Shown: piece after piece, positions 37,364-45,057 of the stretch | How positions within the stretch are numbered: position 1 is the first letter of the stretch | Layout of the letters: each line of letters opens with the position of its first letter | NCBI RefSeq assembly: GCF_012927455.1 | Contig: NZ_JABBPE010000015.1 | Span: forward strand, 372,001-436,000 | Source: Polaromonas sp. | GTDB lineage: Bacteria; Pseudomonadota; Gammaproteobacteria; Burkholderiales; Burkholderiaceae_C | DNA: 64,000 nucleotides | Direction: 5' to 3' | Translations under genes and position numbers: made by a program | Notes under the pieces: generated by a model | What the model saw: only the letters and a program-made list of their open reading frames with translations | What the model was told of the DNA's origin: nothing | Database searches by the model: none

Positions 37364-37384
37364 TTACGTTTACGTCAACGTCAA
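37364..37384 (+). promoter_or_regulatory. Candidate MerR/LiuR-type box before etfB
   Basis: The 21 bases TTACGTTTACGTCAACGTCA+A contain three ACGT units spaced as in the LiuR operator known from regulation of branched-chain amino acid and fatty acid catabolism. This is recalled from the literature, not checked. It ends 23 bases before the etfB ATG. Confidence 0.45.
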
Positions 37385-37407
37385 TTAATCAACTCTGGAG
37401 CCCTGCA

Positions 37408-38157
37408 ATGAAGGTCTTGGTACCCGTCAAACGTGTAGTCGACTACAACGTCAAAGTCCGCGTCAAATCAGATGGTTCGGGAGTTGACATTGCCAACGTC
37501 AAAATGAGCATGAACCCCTTTGACGAGATCGCGATTGAAGAGGCGACACGGCTCAAGGAAAAGGGCGTCGTTACCGAAGTCATCGCCGTCAGCTGCGGTG
37601 TGCTGCAGTGCCAGGAGACCTTGCGTACCGCCATGGCGATTGGCGCAGACCGCGCCATTCTGGTCGAAACCTTAGAGGAGCTGCAGCCGCTGGCTGTGGC
37701 CAAGCTGCTTAAAGCGCTGGTCGACAAAGAACAGCCGCAACTGGTGATTCTGGGCAAACAGGCGATCGATGACGACTGCAACCAGACCGGCCAGATGCTG
37801 GCAGCCTTGCTGGGCTGGCCGCAAGCCACTTTTGCCTCCAAGGTCGAGGTCGAAGGTGGCGTTGCCAAGGTAACGCGTGAAGTCGATGGCGGCTCGGAAA
37901 CGCTTTCGCTGACGTTGCCGGCCGTCATCACCACCGATCTTCGGCTCAATGAGCCGCGCTACGTCACGCTGCCCAACATCATGAAGGCCAAGAAAAAGCA
38001 GCTTGAAAATCTCAAGCCGGAAGAGCTGGGTGTCGACGTCAAGCCACGCATCAAGACCCTGAAGGTCAGCGAGCCGCCCAAGCGCAGCGCCGGTGTCAAG
38101 GTGGCAGACGTCGCCGCCCTGGTGGACAAACTCAAAAACGAAGCGAAGGTGATCTAA
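37408..38157 (+). CDS. etfB: Electron transfer flavoprotein subunit beta
   Basis: EtfB with EtfA carries electrons from acyl-CoA dehydrogenases to ETF:ubiquinone oxidoreductase. The 249-residue protein begins [20 protein letters not shown] and has the AMP-binding segment, [20 protein letters not shown], plus the ETF-beta signature region [23 protein letters not shown] 37408 has a CTGGAG ribosome site. The etfA start codon follows the stop with no gap. Two candidate operators lie upstream. Confidence 0.97.
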   Translation: MKVLVPVKRVVDYNVKVRVKSDGSGVDIANVKMSMNPFDEIAIEEATRLKEKGVVTEVIAVSCGVLQCQETLRTAMAIGADRAILVETLEELQPLAVAKLLKALVDKEQPQLVILGKQAIDDDCNQTGQMLAALLGWPQATFASKVEVEGGVAKVTREVDGGSETLSLTLPAVITTDLRLNEPRYVTLPNIMKAKKKQLENLKPEELGVDVKPRIKTLKVSEPPKRSAGVKVADVAALVDKLKNEAKVI

Positions 38158-39090
38158 ATGACCGCACTTGTAATTGCTGAACACAACCACGCGAGCATCC
38201 GGCCCGCCACCCTCAATACCGTGACCGCGGCCGCCCAATGCGGTGGCGATGTGCATGTGCTGGTTGCCGGCCTGGGCGCCGAAGCGGCGGCCCAGGCCGC
38301 CAGCCAGATCGCTGGCGTGGCCAAGGTCATACACGTCGAGGGCGAGCAATTCGCCCACGGCCTGGCTGAAAACATGGCCGCGCAGGTGCTGGCGATGGCG
38401 GCCAGCTATTCGCACATCCTGTTTCCCGCAACGGCTTCAGGCAAAAACATTGCGCCCCGCGTGGCCGCTCTGCTGGATGTCGCGCAAATATCCGACGTAA
38501 CCAAGGTCGACGCCATCGATACCTTTGAGCGCCCCATCTACGCCGGCAACGCCATTGCCATCGTGCAAAGCCTGGATGCGATCAAAGTCATAACCGTTCG
38601 CACGACCGGCTTTGATGCGGCCGCCAGCACCGGCGGATCGGCCGCCATTGAGAAGCTGGACGGCATGGCCGACAGCGGAAAATCTTCATTCGTCAGCGCA
38701 GAAATCGCCAAAAGCGACCGGCCTGAACTGACCGCTGCCAAAATCATCGTTTCCGGTGGCCGCGCCATGGGCTCCAGCGAGAAATTCAATGAAGTCCTGA
38801 CGCCGCTGGCCGACAAGCTAGGTGCCGCGCTAGGCGCCTCGCGCGCGGCGGTGGATGCGGGCTACGCCCCCAATGACTGGCAAGTCGGGCAGACCGGCAA
38901 GATCGTGGCGCCGCAGCTCTACATCGCGGCCGGCATCAGCGGCGCGATCCAGCATCTGGCCGGCATGAAGGATTCCAAGGTCATTGTGGCCATCAACAAA
39001 GACCCTGAAGCGCCGATTTTCAGCGTCGCTGACTATGGGCTGGAGGCCGATTTGTTCACGGCTGTGCCGGAACTGGTAGCGGCGCTTTAA
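38158..39090 (+). CDS. etfA: Electron transfer flavoprotein subunit alpha
   Basis: EtfA binds FAD and pairs with EtfB. The 310-residue protein ends in the FAD-binding domain with [40 protein letters not shown] and [18 protein letters not shown], the ETF-alpha signature. The preceding gene is etfB with no spacing. A rho-independent terminator follows, and then an acyl-CoA dehydrogenase gene whose product would donate electrons to this pair. Confidence 0.97.
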   Translation: MTALVIAEHNHASIRPATLNTVTAAAQCGGDVHVLVAGLGAEAAAQAASQIAGVAKVIHVEGEQFAHGLAENMAAQVLAMAASYSHILFPATASGKNIAPRVAALLDVAQISDVTKVDAIDTFERPIYAGNAIAIVQSLDAIKVITVRTTGFDAAASTGGSAAIEKLDGMADSGKSSFVSAEIAKSDRPELTAAKIIVSGGRAMGSSEKFNEVLTPLADKLGAALGASRAAVDAGYAPNDWQVGQTGKIVAPQLYIAAGISGAIQHLAGMKDSKVIVAINKDPEAPIFSVADYGLEADLFTAVPELVAAL

Positions 39091-39103
39091 AGAAAAAACA
39101 GCT

Positions 39104-39134
39104 AAAAGGCGTCTTGAAGGACGCCTTTTTTTTA
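39104..39134 (+). terminator. Rho-independent terminator after etfA
   Basis: An aaaaggcgtc / gacgcctttt stem with a six-base loop, followed by further T residues, lies 14 bases after the etfA stop codon. Confidence 0.93.
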
Positions 39135-39185
39135 TCTGAACTGCCTGTCATGAAGGGCAGCCGATGATTGAAACTGGAGAAAAAA

Positions 39186-40976
39186 ATGACCTACAAAGCC
39201 CCCCTCAAAGACATGCTGTTTGACATCAAGCATCTGGCCAATATCGATCAGATTGCTCAAATCCCGGGGTTTGAAGAAGCCGGATTTGACACGGCCGAAG
39301 CCGTGCTGGAAGAGTGCGCCAAATTCAGCGAAGGCGTGCTGTCGCCGCTGAACTGGGAAGGCGACAAGAATCCATCGACTTGGAAAGACGGCGTGGTCAC
39401 CACTACCCCCGGCTTCAAGCAAGCCTTCAGGCAGTACGTCGAAGGCGGCTGGCAGGGCTTGCAGCACCCGAGCGACTTTGGCGGCCAGGGCCTGCCCAAA
39501 ACCATTGGCGCGGCCTGCGGTGAAATGCTCAACTCGGCCAACATGAGTTTTGCCTTGTGCCCGATGCTGACCGACGGCGCCATTGAAGCGCTGCTGACGG
39601 CGGGCTCCGACAAACTGAAAGCGGTCTACCTTGAAAAGCTGGTCAGCGGCCAGTGGACCGGCACCATGAACCTGACCGAGCCGCAGGCCGGCTCTGACCT
39701 GGCCGCCGTGCGCAGCCGCGCCGAGCCGCAGGCGGACGGCAGCTACAAGGTGTTCGGCACCAAGATTTACATCACCTACGGCGAGCATGACATGGCCGAG
39801 AACATCGTCCACCTGGTGCTGGCCCGCGTGAGCGGGGCGCCCGAGGGCGTCAAGGGCATCAGCCTGTTTGTCGTTCCCAAGTTCCTGGTTAATCCAGACC
39901 TGTCGCTGGGCCAGCGCAACGACGTGCACTGCGTCAGCATCGAGCACAAGCTGGGCATCAAGGCTTCGCCCACGGCGGTGCTGCAGTTTGGCGACCACGG
40001 CGGCGCTGCCGGCTACATCGTCGGCGAGGAAAATCGTGGCCTTGAATACATGTTCATCATGATGAACGCGGCGCGCTACGCCGTCGGCGTGCAAGGCATC
40101 GCGATTGCCGAGCGCGCCTATCAAAAGGCCGCCAGCTTTGCCAAGGACCGCGTGCAAAGCCGCCCGGTCGATGGTTCCATCAAGGCCAGCGCGCCCATCG
40201 TTCACCACCCCGACGTCAAACGCATGTTGATGACGATGCGCGCCTACACCGAAGGCTGCCGCGCCATGGCCGCGGTGGCCGCCGCCGCTTACGACGGGGC
40301 GCATCATCATCCCGACGCCGATGTGCGCAAGCAAAACCTGGCTTTCTACGAATTCCTGGTGCCGCTGGTCAAGGGCTACAGCACCGAAATGAGCCAGGAA
40401 GTCACCTCGCTCGGCGTGCAGGTGCATGGCGGCATGGGTTTCATCGAGGAAACCGGCGCCGCGCAATATTTCCGCGATGCCCGGATTTTGACGATCTATG
40501 AAGGCACAACCGCGATCCAGGCCAACGACCTGATCGGCCGCAAAACCGCGCGCGACGGCGGCCAGACGGCCAAGGGCATCGCCAGCCAGATCGAAGCAAC
40601 CGAAAACGAATTGCTGGCGCAGGGCAGCGCCGACGCGGTGGCCGTGGCCAAGCGCCTGAAAGCCGCTCGGCTGGCCTTTGTCGACGTGGTCGAATTTGTC
40701 GCCGCCACGACCAAAACCGACCCGAACGCAGTGTTTGCCGGCAGCGTGCCCTACCTCATGCTGGCTGGCAACGTGCTGGCAGGCTGGCAGATGGCGCGCT
40801 CGCTGCTGGCTGCCCAAAAGCAGCTGGCCCAGGGCGTGGACGCGGCTTTCATGCAAGCCAAAATCACCACGGCGCGTTTCTACGCCGACCACCTGCTGAC
40901 CAAGGCGCCCGGCCTGCGCGACAGCATTGTCGAAGGCGCAGGCAGCGTCAACGCCCTGGCGCTGGAAGCTTTCTAA
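39186..40976 (+). CDS. Acyl-CoA dehydrogenase, long DmdC-like type
   Basis: The 596-residue protein has the extra N-terminal segment (MTYKAPLKDMLFDIKHLANI) and C-terminal domain that mark the roughly 600-residue subgroup including DmdC (3-methylmercaptopropionyl-CoA dehydrogenase). It carries MNLTEPQAGSDLAAVRSRAE, GVQVHGGMGFIEETGAAQYF and DARILTIYEGTTAIQANDL. It should oxidise an acyl-CoA and pass electrons to ETF. ATG 39186 has a CTGGAG ribosome site; a TTG at 39168 is less likely. Confidence 0.92.
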   Translation: MTYKAPLKDMLFDIKHLANIDQIAQIPGFEEAGFDTAEAVLEECAKFSEGVLSPLNWEGDKNPSTWKDGVVTTTPGFKQAFRQYVEGGWQGLQHPSDFGGQGLPKTIGAACGEMLNSANMSFALCPMLTDGAIEALLTAGSDKLKAVYLEKLVSGQWTGTMNLTEPQAGSDLAAVRSRAEPQADGSYKVFGTKIYITYGEHDMAENIVHLVLARVSGAPEGVKGISLFVVPKFLVNPDLSLGQRNDVHCVSIEHKLGIKASPTAVLQFGDHGGAAGYIVGEENRGLEYMFIMMNAARYAVGVQGIAIAERAYQKAASFAKDRVQSRPVDGSIKASAPIVHHPDVKRMLMTMRAYTEGCRAMAAVAAAAYDGAHHHPDADVRKQNLAFYEFLVPLVKGYSTEMSQEVTSLGVQVHGGMGFIEETGAAQYFRDARILTIYEGTTAIQANDLIGRKTARDGGQTAKGIASQIEATENELLAQGSADAVAVAKRLKAARLAFVDVVEFVAATTKTDPNAVFAGSVPYLMLAGNVLAGWQMARSLLAAQKQLAQGVDAAFMQAKITTARFYADHLLTKAPGLRDSIVEGAGSVNALALEAF

Positions 40977-40981
40977 AACGC

Positions 40982-41043
40982 TTTGCTATCAAAACAATAG
41001 CTGCTTGCGCCCGTCCTATATGGGCTAGGCGGCTATTTGATGG
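40982..41043 (+). repeat. Interspersed palindromic repeat, copy 11
   Basis: A complete copy reads tttgctatcaaaacaatagc, then tgcttgcgcccgtcctatat and gggctaggcggctatttgat. It is intergenic, 5 bases after the dehydrogenase stop codon. Confidence 0.9.
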
Positions 41044-41081
41044 TTTTTCGTCGCTTTCTTTAATTCGATCACGGAGCTCCC

Positions 41082-42035
41082 ATGTCCCGACTGCCAGGCG
41101 CACTCAATCACCTGCCGCTGCCCATCATCGGCTCGCCGCTGTTCATCATCAGCAATCCCCGGCTGGTGATCGAGCAGTGCAAGGCCGGCGTGGTGGGCGC
41201 CATGCCCGCGCTCAATGCCCGGCCGGCGGCGCAGCTCGAAGACTGGCTGGCCGAGATCACCGAGACGCTGGCCGACTACAACCTGGCGCACCCCGGGCAG
41301 CCGGCCGCGCCCTTTGCCATCAACCAGATCGTGCACAAGTCCAACGACCGGCTGGAGCACGACATGGCGCTGTGCGTGAAATTCAAGGTGCCCATCATCA
41401 TCACCAGCCTGGGCGCCCGGGAAGACATCAACGCCGCGGCGCACAGCTACGGCGGCGTGGTGCTGCACGACATCATCAACAACCGCCACGCGCACAAGGC
41501 CATCGAAAAAGGCGCGGACGGCCTGGTGGCGGTGGCCGCCGGTGCTGGTGGCCACGCCGGCGTTAAAAGTCCGTTTGCCCTGATTCAGGAAATTCGCCAG
41601 TGGTTCGACGGCCCGATTGCCTTGTCCGGCGCCATTTCAACCGGCGGCGCCGTGCTGGCCGCGCAAGCCATGGGCGCCGACTTTGCCTACATCGGCTCAG
41701 CCTTCATCGCCACTGACGAGGCACACGCATCGGACGCCTACAAGCAGGCGATTGTTGACGGCTGTTCAGACGACATCGTCTACAGCAACCTGTTTACCGG
41801 CGTGCACGGCAACTACCTGGCGCCGTCGATACGCGCCGCCGGAATGGACCCCGACGACTTGCCGCAAAGCGATGCCAGCAAGATGAGTTTTGGCAGCGAC
41901 AAAACCAAGGCCTGGAAAGACATCTGGGGTTGCGGCCAGGGTATAGGCTCGGTGCGTAAAGTGCAAAGCACCGCCGCTTTTGTGACCCAGCTCAGGCGCG
42001 AATACCAGGAAGCGCGGCAACGGGTGGCTGCGTAG
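41082..42035 (+). CDS. Nitronate monooxygenase (2-nitropropane dioxygenase-like)
   Basis: The 317-residue flavoprotein has a TIM-barrel fold: LPIIGSPLFIISNPRLVIEQ, VVGAMPALNARPAAQLEDWL, GLVAVAAGAGGHAG as the FMN phosphate site, and IALSGAISTGGAVLAAQAMG followed by GADFAYIGSAFIATDEA. It probably oxidises alkyl nitronates such as propionate 3-nitronate. It follows the acyl-CoA dehydrogenase gene, with a repeat copy between the two. Confidence 0.9.
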   Translation: MSRLPGALNHLPLPIIGSPLFIISNPRLVIEQCKAGVVGAMPALNARPAAQLEDWLAEITETLADYNLAHPGQPAAPFAINQIVHKSNDRLEHDMALCVKFKVPIIITSLGAREDINAAAHSYGGVVLHDIINNRHAHKAIEKGADGLVAVAAGAGGHAGVKSPFALIQEIRQWFDGPIALSGAISTGGAVLAAQAMGADFAYIGSAFIATDEAHASDAYKQAIVDGCSDDIVYSNLFTGVHGNYLAPSIRAAGMDPDDLPQSDASKMSFGSDKTKAWKDIWGCGQGIGSVRKVQSTAAFVTQLRREYQEARQRVAA

Positions 42036-42145
42036 CCGACGACACCCCGGGCCAGCGCACCGGTCAGGCGCCCGGCTGCCTGCCTGTAAAACTGCCCGAT
42101 GGGCGACTGCGCGGTGTTGACGCGCTCAAGGGCCTGGCCTGCGTC

Positions 42146-43192
42146 ATGATCATCTGGCACCACCTGGTTTTTTACGGCCCAATGTGGGACGTGGTTCAAC
42201 CCTTGGTGCCTGGCCTCACTAGCTGGCTGTTTAATTACGGCCGCATGGCGGTCCAGGTGTTTTTGGTGGTCGGCGGCTTTCTGGCGGCCAGTTCGTTGGC
42301 GCCGCAGGGCGCGGCGGCATTCAGCCAGCCGGGTCGCCTGATCTTTCGCCGCTATCTTCGCCTGGGGCAGCCCTGCCTGGTGGCGCTGGCCGTGACCGTG
42401 CTGGTCGCCGCACTGGTGCGGCCGTGGTTTGACCACCCGTCCGTGCCCGATGCGCCGGCGCTGTGGCAGCTGCTGGCCCATGTGTTTATGCTGCAAGATG
42501 TGCTGGGCCTCGAAGCGCTTTCCGCCGGCATCTGGTATGTGGCCATCGATTTGCAGCTGTTTGCCATGAGCGTGCTGGTTTTCAGCGCGACACGGCAGCT
42601 GCGCTGCCGCTGGCCAGGCGCGCCCGCGCCGCTGGGTTCGCTGGGTTTGGGGGTAATTTTGCTGCTGGCCGTCTTGTCACTGTTGTTCTTCAACGCAGAA
42701 GAAGAGCTGGACATGACCGGGCTGTACTTCTTTGGCTACTACGCCTTGGGCATGCTGGCTTATTGGGCGTCAACGGCGGTTAAAGCAAATACCGGGTCAG
42801 GCCGCCGCTGGCTGCTGGTCATCGCCGTGCTGGGCGCCGCCGCCCTGGCGCTGGATTTCAGGGGAAGGCTGGTGGTCGCGCTGGTTACCGCGTTCGTGTT
42901 GGTGGGGCTTCAGCAGCGCGTCTGGACTGCGCTGGCAATGACCTGGCTGCCGCGTCGTCAACTGGGGCTGCTCGGCAAAATGTCATATTCAATTTTTCTG
43001 ATTCACTTTTCGGTAGGCCTGCTGGTCAATGCGCTGGTTAGCCATTTCTGGCCGACACAGCTGCTGGCCAACGCCATCGGTTTGCTCACCGCCTTCGCGC
43101 TGTCGCTGCTGGCCGGCGCGGCGCTGTATTGGGGCGTTGAATCGCGGCGGGCACTGCAGTCCCGTGTGTTGAAGTGCAGGAATGTGGTGTAG
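42146..43192 (+). CDS. Acyltransferase 3 family membrane protein
   Basis: This 348-residue multi-helix protein belongs to the family that O-acylates sugars or other envelope molecules. The first ATG, at 42146, gives MIIWHHLVFYGPMWDVVQPL. The conserved family entry, RLRGVDALKGLACVMIIWHH, continues upstream in the same frame, but no ATG, GTG or TTG is available there, so a CTG start at 42107, 42092 or 42080 is likely. The ORF overlaps the region right after the nitronate monooxygenase. The stop codon lies at the edge of a repeat copy. Confidence 0.82.
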   Translation: MIIWHHLVFYGPMWDVVQPLVPGLTSWLFNYGRMAVQVFLVVGGFLAASSLAPQGAAAFSQPGRLIFRRYLRLGQPCLVALAVTVLVAALVRPWFDHPSVPDAPALWQLLAHVFMLQDVLGLEALSAGIWYVAIDLQLFAMSVLVFSATRQLRCRWPGAPAPLGSLGLGVILLLAVLSLLFFNAEEELDMTGLYFFGYYALGMLAYWASTAVKANTGSGRRWLLVIAVLGAAALALDFRGRLVVALVTAFVLVGLQQRVWTALAMTWLPRRQLGLLGKMSYSIFLIHFSVGLLVNALVSHFWPTQLLANAIGLLTAFALSLLAGAALYWGVESRRALQSRVLKCRNVV

Positions 43193-43256
43193 CTATAAAA
43201 TATGCCTCTAGCCCAATGAAAACGGGCGCAAGCAGCTATCAAAATAATAGCAAGTT
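43191..43256 (-). repeat. Interspersed palindromic repeat, copy 12 (reference copy)
   Basis: This is the most complete copy and was used as the reference: agctataaaatatgcctcta, then gcccaatgaaaacgggcgca and agcagctatcaaaataatag plus caag. It shows an outer gcctctagccc/gggcgc element and an inner gctat/atagc inverted pair. Confidence 0.92.
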
Positions 43257-43305
43257 TTACGCCTTCGCAGCAGGACTCCAGGGGCCTTAACTCTGCATGC
43301 CGGCC

Positions 43306-44661
43306 CTAACGCCCCTTGTACAAACCCGCCGTTTCATCTGGTATTCGGCCCCAGCGCGGCGCCTGGGGTGGCCACTGTTCCCGCCGCTCTATAACCGCTG
43401 TCAGCTGATAGCGTCGTTGCGCATACCAACGCAGCAGGCACTCGCGGTCCTGGCATAGCGCCTCGCGTCTGCGCCACTCCTGGTCTTGCTGGCGCCGGAA
43501 GGCCGCGCGGTCGGTCGTCGCGTTTCTCGCGCTTGTATACAGGCGGCCGAGTTCGCGGTCGAGCCGGGCAAGTTCGGCGTCGGAGCAAATCATCTTCTCG
43601 GACATCGAGCGCGCCCTGGTGCAATCGAAACCTGGCCGGAGCCGCGTTGCCGCTCTAGGCCCTTGCGGGGCAGGCGAAGCAGACTTTGCGACAACGACTT
43701 TGCGGGACTGGGCTTGGGCCACGACTGGCTCAGGCGGGTTTGGCGTGCTTTTAGCCGCCGGTATGACTGGCTCGGTGGTCTGGCCTGCATTCTCTTGAGC
43801 GGCCAGCGCAAGCACAGGCGCAAGTACAGGCGCAAGTACAGGCACAGGCACAGGCTGCAGGCTTTCCCCCTGTGCCAAGGTCTGCTGCGGCGGCACCGGT
43901 TCCTGGCTTGCAAGCGCCAACTGCTCGCGGCCCTGCCCATATTTGAAGTGATACAGCTGCAAGCTGTCCGTCGAGAGGCGCTCGGCGCGGCTGCGCAGTT
44001 CGGCGCCATTGGCCGCCGTCACGGACCTGTTGTCAAGGGCAAGCCTCGCATAGTGCGAGCCCAGTTCGTACCTCGCCTGAGCAGATTCGACCGAATCGAT
44101 TCCCTTGAGCTTGTCGGCAACCTGGCATGCCATCAGGAAAGCAACTTCAGCATCGCGTGGTCGGCCGGCGGCTACGGCCTCCTTGCCAATGACAAAGAAC
44201 GACGCGATATCGGCCGCTACCAAGCCAGCCACACCGGCCTGCAAAGGAAACCGCCCGTCTTTCTCGCCAGCCACAACCGTAGCGGGCTGCAAGGGGCAAG
44301 CGGCGGTCTGGCCGGGCTCCAGCGCCATGGCTTGCGGCGCCGAACCACTGGTTTTAGGTTTGTCAGGCAGGGCTGATGAATCTGAGCGCATGAGCATCCA
44401 TGCGCCCATTGAGGCAGCGGTCGCAAGCACAAGAACCGATGCAAAAATTTTCAGCTGCCGGGGAGTCAGCGCCACGGGCGGCGGCTGAACACTTGCATTG
44501 GCTTGATCTGGCGTGGGTGGCGGCGGAGCGCCCGCCGGCGGTTTGACCGGCATACGTGGTAAATCTGAGCGTGGCTTCCATGCGCCCGCTTCGGGGGCCG
44601 TCGCGAGCGCAAGCGCCGACGCGACAACAGCTGCCAGACGCTTGATGATAGTCATGGCCAT
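43306..44661 (-). CDS. LprI-domain (DUF1311) protein with N-terminal membrane segments
   Basis: This 451-residue protein starts with a signal-like segment (MTIIKRLAAVVASALALATA), has a proline-rich stretch and a second hydrophobic helix (LKIFASVLVLATAASMGAWM), then a helical central region and a proline/valine linker (VPVPVLAPVLAPVLA). The C-terminal domain, FDCTRARSMSEKMICSDAEL followed by ARLDRELGRLY and four further cysteines, is the lysozyme-inhibitor LprI type. It may protect the cell wall against lysozyme, which is an inference. MTIIKR at 44655 is an equally good start; the frame stays open to 44793. Confidence 0.75.
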   Translation of the reverse strand: MAMTIIKRLAAVVASALALATAPEAGAWKPRSDLPRMPVKPPAGAPPPPTPDQANASVQPPPVALTPRQLKIFASVLVLATAASMGAWMLMRSDSSALPDKPKTSGSAPQAMALEPGQTAACPLQPATVVAGEKDGRFPLQAGVAGLVAADIASFFVIGKEAVAAGRPRDAEVAFLMACQVADKLKGIDSVESAQARYELGSHYARLALDNRSVTAANGAELRSRAERLSTDSLQLYHFKYGQGREQLALASQEPVPPQQTLAQGESLQPVPVPVLAPVLAPVLALAAQENAGQTTEPVIPAAKSTPNPPEPVVAQAQSRKVVVAKSASPAPQGPRAATRLRPGFDCTRARSMSEKMICSDAELARLDRELGRLYTSARNATTDRAAFRRQQDQEWRRREALCQDRECLLRWYAQRRYQLTAVIERREQWPPQAPRWGRIPDETAGLYKGR

Positions 44662-45057
44662 ACGATAGCGTGGCAGGCCAGCGCAGGGGCAGGACATCAC
44701 ACTTTGATGCAAAAAAAGCGTTTCGTGGATGCCAGGCCGCCATCCCAAGCCGCCAAAGGCGCGAAGGCGCAAAGGCGCAACGCGGCGAGTCAACCTGCCT
44801 GCGTATTCCCATTGTTTAAGTAAATAGGCCCCTAGCCCATACGGGACGGGCGCAAGCAGCTATTATATTAATAGCAAACTGGCGCCTGAACGACGCCGGC
44901 CTGTCCCGCCTTAATTTCGAAGACGGAATTCGCGAATTTTTCCGGGTGGGCAGGTAGATAAAATTAAAAAAGCACATGATCAGACGAGAGCCTGCGACTT
45001 TCTGACGAGCTGTCCAATACCAACAAAACCAGCTCGATCAGATAAAACGGTGAACAG
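44662..45057. other. Intergenic region between the LprI-type gene and the membrane/spermidine synthase gene
   Basis: These 396 bases between divergent genes hold a short direct-repeat stretch (aaaggcgcgaaggcgcaaag near 44755), one complete interspersed repeat (44817-44878) and the palindrome AATTCGCGAATT at 44927-44938. I see no additional gene; both divergent promoters should lie here. Confidence 0.6.
44817..44878 (-). repeat. Interspersed palindromic repeat, copy 13
   Basis: A complete copy reads ttaagtaaataggcccctag, then cccatacgggacgggcgcaa and gcagctattatattaatagc. It is intergenic. Confidence 0.9.

Noticed and set aside
39132..40892. 586-codon open frame antisense to the acyl-CoA dehydrogenase gene
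   Set aside because: It is rich in His, Ala and Gly in the way expected for the antisense frame of a high-GC gene, with no domain signature.
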